A stretch of 64,000 nt of DNA from UBA1723 sp045642085. GTDB lineage: Bacteria > Bacteroidota > Bacteroidia > Bacteroidales > Paludibacteraceae. The stretch covers positions 9,214 through 73,213 of the forward strand of contig JAZUIF010000098.1 in the NCBI GenBank assembly GCA_045642085.1. The letters run 5' to 3'. The position numbers were made by a program, and so were the translations under genes. Position 1 is the first letter of the stretch; each line of letters opens with the position of its first letter. Below are positions 37,301 through 44,743 of this stretch, one piece after another. The notes beneath the pieces were generated by a model that saw only the letters and a list, made by a program, of their open reading frames with translations, was not told the origin of the DNA and did no database searches.

Positions 37301-38642
37301 GTTCGATTTTGGCAATGACCTCTTGCATTACGACAGTGTCACCGCAGATAGTACAATATGCTCCGGCAGTCAAACCAGTGGAATGGCATGTAGCCTCAAC
37401 ACCAGGAATGACTTCCTCGTTATGAGGTTTCTTTGCGATTGGAGTTGGCTCAATAATATAGTGGCCGCAACTTTTACAAAGTTTGCCTTCTGTATGACCT
37501 TCCTCTGTACATGTTGGCTCTTTTGCTACAATGATAGAATCTTCACCATAATGATTTTCATAGTTGAAGATATCTGCAGTACCATAAATCTCTTCTGGAG
37601 TACCATACACGCAGCAATAGTCATATTTGTTAACTGTATGATTTACAACAAAAGCTCCAGTAGAATCTTTCTCAACAGCTCCATTTTCAATCTCTTCTGT
37701 AGTATAACCGTTAAGGTTTGTGCTTTGACCATTTCCGTTTCCGATACCGTCTGCGTCGGTTTTTGTGTTATCCCAAGCACAATCTTCCACTTCTGTTTTA
37801 TCGTTTGTTGTACCTGCGATAGCTCCGACATTTCCACTGTTTCCTGTTACCTCACCACCATTGAAACAATTTTCAATTTTTCCATTATCTCCAGCTCCGC
37901 AGATACCACCAGTGTGGTTAGTTAATGAAAGAGCATCATACGTGTTTTCTACTTTTGCTGTATTTTCACAATTCTTGATTGTTCCGGTATTCGTTCCTGC
38001 TATACCACCGACAACCTCAGAAAGACTTCTTACAACGCATCTTCCACTATCTGTGGAACATCCATCGATTATTCCACTGTTTATTCCGGCAATACCACCA
38101 ACTTTGGAAGCATAGCCCGTGGAGAAGTTGTCCATTGTAGAGTTGATGCTATGGCAGTTGATGATTTTTCCACTGTTCTGTCCGGCAATGGCTCCTTGTT
38201 TGACATCAGCGCTTGCTGTGCTTACTGTGATGTTAGCGTCTACGATTGTTACATTTTTGATTGTACCGCTATTATTGCCGAACAGACCAAGATGATGGTC
38301 GTTGTTGGAATTGTCATTTTTTATAGTCAAACCTGTGATGGTATGCCCTTGACCATCGAATGTTCCTGAATAGGGAGTTCTAGTGTAGTATGTGATAATA
38401 AAAGATTGTTTTTTTACTCCCATGATAGGATTCCAATCTACATATTCCGAAATGTCAACATCTTCAGTGAGTATTGCATTTGCTTTGGTTTCACCTGCGA
38501 TGACTTTGTTGGCAAACTCTTTAAGATCTGCTCCTGATGAAATAAGATAAGCTCCTGTGGAATCTTTTTCAAGAGCTAGAGCACTGATTGCGCAGCACAC
38601 TAAAAATAGTGTTGTTAGAAATCGTGTAAATCCTTTTATCAT
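34359..38642 (-). CDS. Giant secreted protein: GLUG region, about 24 Cys3His repeats, T9SS-like tail
   Basis: A 1427-residue protein with a signal peptide (cleavage near AISALA, residue 23). Residues about 90-330 hold GLUG-type repeats (GTFDGQGHTITGL, NNSGTIKN, GGIAGTNTGTIKNC). From about 375 to 1350 there are some 24 tandem repeats of about 41 residues with spacing C-x10-C-x2-C-x14-H, probably one metal or disulphide unit each. The last 75 residues (IHVMSADGKIIV, IEVFSMSGEKI, IYLVKVANSVFRI) resemble a type A T9SS sorting domain. Repeats 13-19 are most alike, implying recent expansion. Probably surface-exposed or released; function unknown. Confidence 0.8.
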   Translation of the reverse strand: MIKGFTRFLTTLFLVCCAISALALEKDSTGAYLISSGADLKEFANKVIAGETKANAILTEDVDISEYVDWNPIMGVKKQSFIITYYTRTPYSGTFDGQGHTITGLTIKNDNSNNDHHLGLFGNNSGTIKNVTIVDANITVSTASADVKQGAIAGQNSGKIINCHSINSTMDNFSTGYASKVGGIAGINSGIIDGCSTDSGRCVVRSLSEVVGGIAGTNTGTIKNCENTAKVENTYDALSLTNHTGGICGAGDNGKIENCFNGGEVTGNSGNVGAIAGTTNDKTEVEDCAWDNTKTDADGIGNGNGQSTNLNGYTTEEIENGAVEKDSTGAFVVNHTVNKYDYCCVYGTPEEIYGTADIFNYENHYGEDSIIVAKEPTCTEEGHTEGKLCKSCGHYIIEPTPIAKKPHNEEVIPGVEATCHSTGLTAGAYCTICGDTVVMQEVIAKIEHTLDTLKGIAPTCHYAGISDSIYCRVCDSVMQMPDSLPMLEHVADTIHATESTCLIEGHTEWIHCSLCGDTLVAPDFFPTIPHDTAIVEGYESTCEKAGKTDSVFCSLCNTVFHSHEEIPALGHDTIAVDSIMPTCLLEGSADSTYCGRCNHGLHALTILPALGHDTVAVDTIKATCTTNGSCDSTFCGRCHEGLHESTVIPAHGHDTISVGGSKPTCTRIGFSAATACSICNEIFDATEKIPALGHELDTIAKKIEPTCSSFGSTEEIKCKRCNYHVEPSIIPMVAHTDSIIPDVAATCTTKGSKGGVICKVCKKVTTESTVVAPLGHDTIETIKHVDATCVAVGHTHQTECKRCKVTLAESKELPLEKHNFVEDKAVEPTCMKSGLTKGAHCSVCNLVITKQEVLDKVDHKFDMIIEDSVAATCTVKGHTAGYRCSICRIATKKATVIEAPGHNMETIPAVAATCHNAGNTEGAYCTRCNDTITKPITIAQREHTTEKIPAIAATCHSHGMSEGSFCTVCNDTIVAPKEMDQLNHMVETIPAIAATCHSTGVSEGSYCTICHDTLVAPKQTDKLEHKIVEIPSVKATCHTYGSAHGLMCSLCKDTLYKPTQTEKLNHVSVTIPAIAATCHDYGHTEGLYCSVCNDTFVAPKQTDKLSHTISLIPAVPATCHTEGRSEFAVCSVCHDTLVTPKYTERLKHETETLPAIEPTCNSFGWSEEVVCKLCKDVITPRTKVEKIAHKAVVDPGVPASCNKLGKTDGSHCELCGEIIEMQTIISMLPHDTVISVPAVEPGCEAPGYTAELKCNVCNKILREIQMTPSLGRHDTIESAPAIEPGCLTPGHTAELKCSTCDKIISEAKTIPSLGGHNGELVGFIEAVDSLGYTGDLICTVCHDTIEHGRVYGTIDVHQHAANNIHVMSADGKIIVDNAPYETIEVFSMSGEKIITSKSVSYRHEIAVRRQQIYLVKVANSVFRILVK
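34590..37520 (-). repeat. In-gene tandem array of about 24 units, 123 bp each
   Basis: Each unit encodes about 41 residues of the form [EA]-[PA]-T-C-x3-G-x-[TS]-x4-C-x2-C-x14-H-x5-I-P-x-[VI]. I count 23 complete units and one degenerate last unit without the first Cys. DNA divergence between units is considerable except in the middle of the array. Confidence 0.8.
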
Positions 38643-38807
38643 GTTATTGTCCTTTTTTCAAATGATTTTGAGATTATAAACTCTGTTTGACTTAATAGAC
38701 TAGCCGTTGCAAAAATATAATTTTTTTGTCAAATTTTTTAAGACTTGATTATGTTTCTTCCGTTTAGCATTTGGCATTTTGATTTTAGCATTTCTAAAAA
38801 GATTATT

Positions 38808-38815
38808 TATCTTTG
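38808..38815 (+). promoter_or_regulatory. -7 box for dnaB
   Basis: TATCTTTG lies 28 bp before the ATG. A TTTG sits further upstream, but the 26-bp spacing is longer than usual. Confidence 0.55.
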
Positions 38816-38843
38816 CAAACGGAAATAAAAAAGAACTTTTACA

Positions 38844-40391
38844 ATGGCAATCGGCGAATCTAAATCAACAAAAAAATCCAAGAAAGGTGTAGCTCCTGAT
38901 ATTATTGAGGTCAGAGATATGGGTGGTGTAGTGCCTCCACAGGCACCGGAGATTGAAAACTCTGTGATTGGAGCAATCCTTACTAATCCTGGATGTTTTT
39001 CGGAAATCTGTACGATTTTGAAGAAAGAGACATTCTATGTCCCTAAGAATGCCCTCGTCTACGAGACTATCTCTTACTTGGGAAGTACACAGCAGTCGAT
39101 TGACCTTTTCACTGTCGCTGAAGAACTTAAGAAACGAGATCTTTTCGACACTATCGGCGGAATGAAGGTACTTATCGAGTATACTCAGAATGTGATTTCC
39201 GTCGCCAATGTATATGAGCATTCAAAAATTCTTGCAGCTAAGGCTCTTGAAAGAGAATTGATCAAGTATTCCACAGAGATCCAACGTCGTGCATTCAGTG
39301 AAGACGAGGATGTGGATAAGTTGATTCAGTCTGCTGAGGCTATGCTTTATGATATTTCCCAGCACAATATCGAGAAGGACTTTACTCCTATCAGCGATGT
39401 CCTTCCAACTGTTAAGGCTAATTATGATGCTGCGGCCAATAATAAAGAGGGTGTTGGTGGTGTGCCAAGTGGATTCACCCGACTTGACAGCATGACTAAT
39501 GGTTGGCAGAAATCCGACCTTATCATTATTGCAGCCCGTCCTGCCATGGGTAAGACAGCGTTTGTGCTTTCAATGGCTAGAAATATTGCCGACAAAGACA
39601 TCCCTGTTGCTGTGTTCTCACTGGAGATGAGTAACGACCAGCTTGCCACTCGTATGTTGGTTAATGTTACTGAACTTCCTTCGGAGAAAATCAAAAAGGG
39701 TCAGCTAAATATCGACGAGATGAAAAAAATGAATCAGGGAATTGATTATTTGGGTCAAAAACCAATCTATCTCGACGATACACCGAGTCTTTCCGTATTT
39801 GAGTTTGCTACCAAAGCTCGACGTCTTGTTCGAGACAAAGGAGTTAGAATCATAGTCATCGACTACTTGCAGCTTATGAACGCCAGTGGAATGTCATACG
39901 GTAGCCGTGAACAGGAGGTCAGCACGATCTCTCGTTCATTGAAACAGTTGGCGAAAGAGTTGATGGTGCCGATTATTGCCTTGTCACAGTTGAACCGTAG
40001 TGTGGAGAGCCGTGACAAACAGGATAAGCGACCTCAGTTGTCCGACTTGCGTGAGTCTGGAGCCATCGAGCAGGATGCCGATATGGTGTTGTTCATCCAC
40101 CGTCCTGAATATTATAAGTTGGAGTTCATGTCCGACAATACAACTCCTGCAGCTGGACTTGCAGAGATTATCATTGCCAAGCACCGTAATGGTTCCGTTG
40201 GTGATGTTATACTTCGATTCATGGGTGCTCAGACGAAATTCTGCAACTACGATGATGGTGGTGCAGTGTCGACAGATCAATATATGGAGGTCTCTTCGAG
40301 CATAAATCCAGGATATGAGTCGGGAAATGATGCTGTTAATGTCGACACAACAGTGCCTGCATTTATGGATAATGTTCCAGCACCATTTTAA
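38844..40391 (+). CDS. dnaB: Replicative DNA helicase DnaB
   Basis: A 515-residue hexameric helicase. The N-terminal domain (PQAPEIENSVIGAILTNP) is followed by the RecA-like ATPase with Walker A ARPAMGKTAF near residue 233, Walker B VIVIDYLQLM, the SQLNRSVESR and DLRESGAIEQDADMV motifs, and AKHRNGSVGDV near the end. No intein interrupts it. It unwinds DNA at the fork. A large inverted repeat separates it from ung. Confidence 0.96.
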   Translation: MAIGESKSTKKSKKGVAPDIIEVRDMGGVVPPQAPEIENSVIGAILTNPGCFSEICTILKKETFYVPKNALVYETISYLGSTQQSIDLFTVAEELKKRDLFDTIGGMKVLIEYTQNVISVANVYEHSKILAAKALERELIKYSTEIQRRAFSEDEDVDKLIQSAEAMLYDISQHNIEKDFTPISDVLPTVKANYDAAANNKEGVGGVPSGFTRLDSMTNGWQKSDLIIIAARPAMGKTAFVLSMARNIADKDIPVAVFSLEMSNDQLATRMLVNVTELPSEKIKKGQLNIDEMKKMNQGIDYLGQKPIYLDDTPSLSVFEFATKARRLVRDKGVRIIVIDYLQLMNASGMSYGSREQEVSTISRSLKQLAKELMVPIIALSQLNRSVESRDKQDKRPQLSDLRESGAIEQDADMVLFIHRPEYYKLEFMSDNTTPAAGLAEIIIAKHRNGSVGDVILRFMGAQTKFCNYDDGGAVSTDQYMEVSSSINPGYESGNDAVNVDTTVPAFMDNVPAPF

Positions 40392-40551
40392 GCCGACAGC
40401 ATAAGCAATCGGTTATTGTAACCTGCGGTTATGTGTCCCCATCGGGGACTGAATTTATATGTTGACAACCATTGTCCCCGAGGGGGGCACATAGACTTGT
40501 CTATGATAACCGATTGTTTCATAGCTTGCTATGAAACTGCCGGTAAAAAAA
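40392..40551. repeat. Large imperfect inverted repeat between dnaB and ung
   Basis: Outer arms CAATCGGTTAT and ATAACCGATTG enclose arms TATGTGTCCCCATCGGGGAC and its near-complement (18 of 20 positions pair) around about 24 bp. A small CATAGC-TT-GCTATG hairpin follows. Size and structure suggest a MITE or REP-type element. Confidence 0.65.
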
Positions 40552-40559
40552 ATAACAAA

Positions 40560-41222
40560 ATGGACGTTAGAATAGAGCAATCGTGGAAGGACGTGTTGGC
40601 GGAAGAATTTGAAAAGCCATATTTTTCCCTTCTCACTTCATTTGTAAGGAAAGAGTACCAGGAGGCAGAAGTTTATCCTCCAGGAGGCAAAATATTCTCA
40701 GCCTTTGATCTCACACCGTTCCAAGATGTGAAGGTGGTCATACTTGGACAGGATCCTTATCATGAGCCCGGACAAGCACATGGTTTGGCTTTTTCCGTAC
40801 AACCTGGTGTGCAGATTCCACCGTCGTTGCAGAATATCTATAAGGAGATTGTCGACGATATGCATGTTCCATATCCCAACTCTGGATTCCTTGAACGATG
40901 GGCACAGCAAGGAGTATTGCTATTGAACAATGTGTTGACGGTTCGACGAGCATCTCCTTTGAGTCACCAAGGAAAAGGATGGGAAGAGTTCACAGATAAA
41001 GTTGTGGAATTGCTTTCTTCTAAACGAGAGAATATTGTATTTTTGTTGTGGGGATCACAGGCTCAGCGAAAAGGTCAAGTGATTGATATCAAGCGACATC
41101 TGGTGCTTAAGGCTCCACACCCGTCTCCTTTGTCTGCCTATCGTGGCTTCTTCGGCTGCAAGCATTTCAGCAAAGCCAATGAATATTTGAGACAACACGG
41201 AAAAGGGGAGATAGTGTGGTGA
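40560..41222 (+). CDS. ung: Uracil-DNA glycosylase, family 1
   Basis: A 220-residue repair enzyme that removes uracil from DNA. The catalytic GQDPYHEPGQAHGLAFSV, the NNVLTVRRASPLSHQGKGWE segment and the minor-groove loop HPSPLSAYRGFFGC are all present. The frame is open upstream through the inverted repeat, but the ATG at 40560 (MDVRIEQSWKDVL) gives the usual length. Confidence 0.95.
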   Translation: MDVRIEQSWKDVLAEEFEKPYFSLLTSFVRKEYQEAEVYPPGGKIFSAFDLTPFQDVKVVILGQDPYHEPGQAHGLAFSVQPGVQIPPSLQNIYKEIVDDMHVPYPNSGFLERWAQQGVLLLNNVLTVRRASPLSHQGKGWEEFTDKVVELLSSKRENIVFLLWGSQAQRKGQVIDIKRHLVLKAPHPSPLSAYRGFFGCKHFSKANEYLRQHGKGEIVW

Positions 41223-41230
41223 TTTTAATC

Positions 41231-41926
41231 ATGAAACAATTTAAATATTATTTGTTGCTAATTGCATCTTTTTTCTCTGGAGCAGTGATGATTTCTTGTA
41301 TTGAAGAGGAGGAAGAGGAGGCTGATCAGCCAGAAGAGTATGTTGATCCACATGAGTATGTTGATTTAGGGTTGCCGAGTGGTTTGAAATGGGCGACAGA
41401 GAACGTAGGTGCTCTAAAACCGGAAGAAGTTGGCAGTTACTTTTCATGGGGCGATGTGGAAGAAAAGGATTCTTATTATTGGGGAATGTCAGACGATATT
41501 GATAAGGGCTGGTCTTTTTTGATGTCATTTGGAATAATTGATTCTTTAGGAAATCTTTGTTATTCTCATGATGCGGCTTCTGTTAATTGGGGAGGGTTAT
41601 GGAGAACCCCTACTGAAACAGAGTTTAAGGAACTTGTTGATTACTGCGATTGGAGGTGGACAAGTGTAAATGGAATAAATGGATATAAGGTATCAAGCAA
41701 GGCAAAGGATAATCATAATTCGATATTCCTTCCTGCTGGAGGTCGACGAGTATCTTCGGGTTCTCCTATTGAATATAATGAGTATGGCGCCTATTGGTGT
41801 GCGAATATGAGTGATCGACACTTGTCTCTATATTCAACTACTTTCTATTTTGACAAGGATAGTAAACGTTTGGGGAATGTCAGTCTTCATTATGTAGGAC
41901 AGTTGATTCGTCCTGTCATTGAATAA
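41231..41926 (+). CDS. FISUMP-type lipoprotein
   Basis: A 231-residue protein with a lipoprotein signal (AVMISC, lipid Cys23), an acidic linker (IEEEEEEADQPEE) and a domain with HEYVDLGLPSGLKWATENVGA, SWGDVEEKDSYYWG, WRTPTETEFKELVDYC and FLPAGGRR, the pattern of the Fibrobacter major paralogous (FISUMP) domain that is common in gut Bacteroidales. Function unknown; related to C-type-lectin-like folds as I recall. The acid run after Cys may be a surface-export signal, as in Bacteroidetes lipoproteins. Start chosen at 41231, just after the ung stop. Confidence 0.8.
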   Translation: MKQFKYYLLLIASFFSGAVMISCIEEEEEEADQPEEYVDPHEYVDLGLPSGLKWATENVGALKPEEVGSYFSWGDVEEKDSYYWGMSDDIDKGWSFLMSFGIIDSLGNLCYSHDAASVNWGGLWRTPTETEFKELVDYCDWRWTSVNGINGYKVSSKAKDNHNSIFLPAGGRRVSSGSPIEYNEYGAYWCANMSDRHLSLYSTTFYFDKDSKRLGNVSLHYVGQLIRPVIE

Positions 41927-42050
41927 TCTTCCAGTTGCATCGCTAAGCATTGCTAACCATATTACGGCTACAATGCAGCGTAATCCAATTGATATCATTC
42001 CTAATGCGTTGAGTGTGACAAAAAGTGCTGATATCAAATGCTTGGTTGTT

Positions 42051-42449
42051 TTAGTCTTGACTCAACTGTTCTATAAAATAATCCACAGCTGGAATAAGTT
42101 CTGGTAAATCATATTTGACTGATTCAAAAATGATTTCTGCATCGATGTCAAAATATCCATAAGCAATTTTGTCTCTCATGTCTTTCACTTCTTGCCATGG
42201 AATTTCAGAACGTAGTGGGAGTAGTTTTCTGTCGGTTATTTTGTCGACATTTTTGAACCCTTCGCCTATAGCCTCGATTAACATACTTGAAGCAGCTAAG
42301 TCCTTATTGCCTTCTGGAGACAATAAGAAATCGTTGAAACTTTGTTTGTCGGCATTCCATTCTTGCAGTTGTATTATTGCCTGACGAATCTGTTTCAAAA
42401 TAGCGATGGTCTTTCTTTTATCCGAAGACGTATAATCCATCTTTTTCAA
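42051..42449 (-). CDS. HepT-like HEPN protein with altered catalytic motif
   Basis: A 132-residue all-helical protein of the HepT/DUF86 family. The family's RNase motif R-x4-H-x-Y appears as RDKIAYGY: Arg and the last Tyr remain, but the catalytic His is Tyr, a single CAT to TAT change. In the known system, HepT is an RNase toxin silenced when MntA adds AMP to the motif's tyrosine. Without His it should be inactive. The gene follows the nucleotidyltransferase with a 32-bp overlap, as expected for this pair. Confidence 0.8.
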   Translation of the reverse strand: MKKMDYTSSDKRKTIAILKQIRQAIIQLQEWNADKQSFNDFLLSPEGNKDLAASSMLIEAIGEGFKNVDKITDRKLLPLRSEIPWQEVKDMRDKIAYGYFDIDAEIIFESVKYDLPELIPAVDYFIEQLSQD

Positions 42450-42714
42450 TCTCTTCTTTTAGGTACGGATTCATATTTGAGTGATTGCGTATCACGTCCA
42501 CTTTACATCCTAACAAAGTTTCAAGATATGTGGTGAGACCTACAAGTTTTAATATTCTAGGTGGCATATCTACGCATACGTCTATATCACTACCGTCTTT
42601 GTGCTCATTGCGAGCAACTGAACCAAACAAACGCATTGACGACACACCAAATAGAGAACGCATGTCGTCAGCGTGGGTCGCCAAAGCATCTATGTATTCT
42701 TTTCTTGATTTCAT
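42418..42714 (-). CDS. MntA-type minimal nucleotidyltransferase
   Basis: A 98-residue protein with the minimal nucleotidyltransferase motif GS-x10-DxD (GSVARNEHKDGSDIDVCVD), plus a third acidic position near KVDVI. MntA proteins add AMP to HepT and so neutralise it. It lies directly upstream of the HepT-like gene on the same strand. All catalytic acids appear intact, in contrast to its partner. Confidence 0.8.
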   Translation of the reverse strand: MKSRKEYIDALATHADDMRSLFGVSSMRLFGSVARNEHKDGSDIDVCVDMPPRILKLVGLTTYLETLLGCKVDVIRNHSNMNPYLKEEIEKDGLYVFG

Positions 42715-42832
42715 ATCGTATCGTTTTGCTCGTTATTTTTTTGCGAAAATATGAATTTGTGTAATAAAAAGCAAGTTAGTATGCAATACAATTAAGTATA
42801 GTGTTGAAAATCCATAGTGAAAGTAGAAACAT

Positions 42833-42863
42833 TTTCAAAACTCAAATGTTTTTTATAGTTTTG
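42833..42863 (+). promoter_or_regulatory. fabG promoter
   Basis: TTTC at 42833-42836, a 19-bp spacer and TAGTTTTG at 42856-42863, 31 bp before the ATG. The -33 element has one mismatch. Confidence 0.5.
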
Positions 42864-42894
42864 CAGAAATTTTAGAAAATTCAACAATTAAGAT

Positions 42895-43623
42895 ATGAAA
42901 GTAGCACTTGTTACAGGAGGTTCGAGAGGTATCGGTAGAGCTTGCTCAATCAAGTTGGCAGAGCAGGGTTACTACGTGCTAATCAACTATCAATCAAATG
43001 AAGCTGAGGCTCTTAACACTTTGGCTATGGTCAGAGAGAAGGGTAGCGATGGTGAGATTATTAAGTTCAACGTGGCTGATTGTGAGGCTACAGAGTCTGC
43101 AATCACTGCTTGGCAGGAGGCTCACAAGGATGAGTATATTGAGGTGTTGGTCAACAACGCTGGTATCCGCCGCGACCAGATCATGGTGTTCATGACTAAC
43201 GAGGATTGGAGAAACGTTATCGACATCACTGTCAACGGATTCCTTTACGTCACTCGTGCTCTTCTTCAGCCAATGGTTAGAAAGAAATTCGGACGCATCG
43301 TAAATATGGTTTCTCTATCTGGTTTGAAGGGTCTTCCTGGCCAGACTAACTACTCTTTGGCTAAGGGAGGTATCATCGCTGCCACTAAGGCTTTGGCTCA
43401 GGAGGTTGCAAAGAAGAATGTCACTGTCAACGCTGTAGCTCCTGGTTTCATCCGTACAGATATGACTAAGGATTTGGATGAGGCTGAGTTGAAGAAGCAG
43501 ATTCCAGCTAACCGTTTCGGTGAGCCTGAAGAGGTTGCCGCAGTTGTAGGTTTCTTGTGTACTAAGGAGGCTGCTTACGTTACAGGTCAGACAATCTCTG
43601 TCAACGGTGGTCTTTACACATAA
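42895..43623 (+). CDS. fabG: 3-oxoacyl-ACP reductase FabG (SDR family)
   Basis: A 242-residue short-chain dehydrogenase: cofactor motif TGGSRGIGRA, NNAG, the catalytic Ser and Tyr-x3-Lys (NYSLAKGG) and the C-terminal ITGQTISVNGG-like end (VTGQTISVNGGLYT). It reduces 3-oxoacyl-ACP in fatty-acid elongation. Codon use is strongly biased, suggesting high expression. A terminator separates it from the following acyltransferase. FabG beside a lipid-A-type acyltransferase also occurs in aryl polyene clusters, but the other cluster genes are absent here. Confidence 0.92.
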   Translation: MKVALVTGGSRGIGRACSIKLAEQGYYVLINYQSNEAEALNTLAMVREKGSDGEIIKFNVADCEATESAITAWQEAHKDEYIEVLVNNAGIRRDQIMVFMTNEDWRNVIDITVNGFLYVTRALLQPMVRKKFGRIVNMVSLSGLKGLPGQTNYSLAKGGIIAATKALAQEVAKKNVTVNAVAPGFIRTDMTKDLDEAELKKQIPANRFGEPEEVAAVVGFLCTKEAAYVTGQTISVNGGLYT

Positions 43624-43646
43624 TCAGAATAATCAATCGATTCTAT

Positions 43647-43680
43647 ATTGGGCAGAACATCGCGTCTGCCCAATTTTTTT
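43647..43680 (+). terminator. Terminator after fabG
   Basis: The arms ATTGGGCAGA and TCTGCCCAAT surround an 8-nt loop and a T run follows. Confidence 0.85.
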
Positions 43681-43700
43681 GAATATGGTCATGTTCATCA

Positions 43701-43717
43701 CAACCGTGGAACGGTTG
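43701..43717. repeat. Small palindrome CAACCGTGGAACGGTTG
   Basis: The arms CAACCGT and ACGGTTG form a short stem in the fabG-acyltransferase gap. Role unknown. Confidence 0.45.
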
Positions 43718-43817
43718 TTTTTCTTTGCCCATGGTTGATTTGAGCGAAGCGATAAATCTGCCGGGGGAGCGTGTTCCAATTATTAACCATTAATTATTAA
43801 CTATTAACTACAATAGC

Positions 43818-44708
43818 ATGGCCGAATGGAATGGTAAGACGCGTGGAGGGTCGTTCGGATACGGTTTCTTCATCTTTCTAATCAAACATTTAGGATTGAA
43901 CGTAGCGTATGCGTTCTTGTTTGTCGTCGTGCCATATTTCGTGCCATTTGCACCTAAAGCGACAGCCGCCAGTTGGAAATATTGGCGACGTATCCATCAC
44001 AAGTCTGTTCTTGTCGCCATAGGAAAAATCTTCCAGCATTATTATCGTTTCGGTCAGGTTATTATCGACAAGATTGCTGCGTCGTCGGGGCTTGAGAAAG
44101 AGTTCACTTTTTCCTTCGATGGAATGGATTGCTTGATCGATCATTTGAAGAATGCCGACAAGGGAGCAGTGATGATTGGAGCCCACGTGGGAAACTGGGA
44201 GGTAAGCCGTGTTTTTATGAAGGAGTACGGTACCAAACTGAATGTTGTGATGCTCGACGGTGAATATCAAAAGATTAAGGATAAGTTAGAGTCGACGATG
44301 GGGGCTAATTCATTTGGCGTTATTCCCGTCTCAACAGAGAATATCGACCACATTTTCAAAATCCAGTCAGCATTGGCATCGAATGAAGTAGTCTGTTTTC
44401 AAGGCGACAGATTTATAAGAAAAGAAGATGCAAAGACGGTGCAGTTTATAGGCCATGATGCACCATTTCCTCCAGGTCCACACCAGATCGCCACAATGAC
44501 TGGAGCTGACACCTTCTATTTCTTTGCCGTCAGAGAGTCTGGCAAGCATTACAGATTTATATGCAAGAAGGCTGAGGCTGCATCACAAGAGACGAATCGA
44601 AAGATGAAAGTCAACGTGTCGATGCAAGAATACATTGCTTTTTTGGAGACTATTGTCCGTCAATATCCGGAGCAATGGTTTAATTATTATGATTTTTGGG
44701 AAATTTAA
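43818..44708 (+). CDS. LpxL/HtrB-type lysophospholipid acyltransferase family protein
   Basis: A 296-residue membrane-associated acyltransferase. The catalytic H-x4-E is seen as GAHVGNWE near residue 120, followed by FQGDRFIRKED and APFPPGPHQIA, as in lipid A late acyltransferases. An N-terminal hydrophobic segment (LNVAYAFLFVVVPYFVPF) anchors it to the inner membrane. It may add a secondary acyl chain to lipid A or to another lipid. The stop codon lies within the arm of the following hairpin. Confidence 0.85.
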   Translation: MAEWNGKTRGGSFGYGFFIFLIKHLGLNVAYAFLFVVVPYFVPFAPKATAASWKYWRRIHHKSVLVAIGKIFQHYYRFGQVIIDKIAASSGLEKEFTFSFDGMDCLIDHLKNADKGAVMIGAHVGNWEVSRVFMKEYGTKLNVVMLDGEYQKIKDKLESTMGANSFGVIPVSTENIDHIFKIQSALASNEVVCFQGDRFIRKEDAKTVQFIGHDAPFPPGPHQIATMTGADTFYFFAVRESGKHYRFICKKAEAASQETNRKMKVNVSMQEYIAFLETIVRQYPEQWFNYYDFWEI

Positions 44709-44743
44709 ATAATGGCGACCATTGGCCGCCATTATTTAAATTT
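44701..44743. terminator. Bidirectional terminator overlapping two stop codons
   Basis: Perfect 17-bp arms (AAATTTAAATAATGGCG and complement) around 9 nt, with A/T tracts on both outer ends. The stem covers the stop of the acyltransferase gene and reaches that of the convergent flavin-reductase-like gene. Confidence 0.85.

Noticed and set aside
37260..37925. 221-residue open frame antisense to the repeat-protein gene
   Set aside because: It mirrors the Cys repeat codons of the opposite strand; composition is Cys/Ser/Phe-rich without a family, and no promoter is present.
41919..42107. 62-residue frame after the FISUMP lipoprotein
   Set aside because: Starts within the end of the lipoprotein gene and runs into the HepT-like gene on the opposite strand, with no promoter or domain.
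42895..44708. Aryl polyene biosynthesis cluster
   Set aside because: Only fabG and an acyltransferase are present, separated by a terminator; ketosynthases, ACPs and the MMPL exporter are missing.
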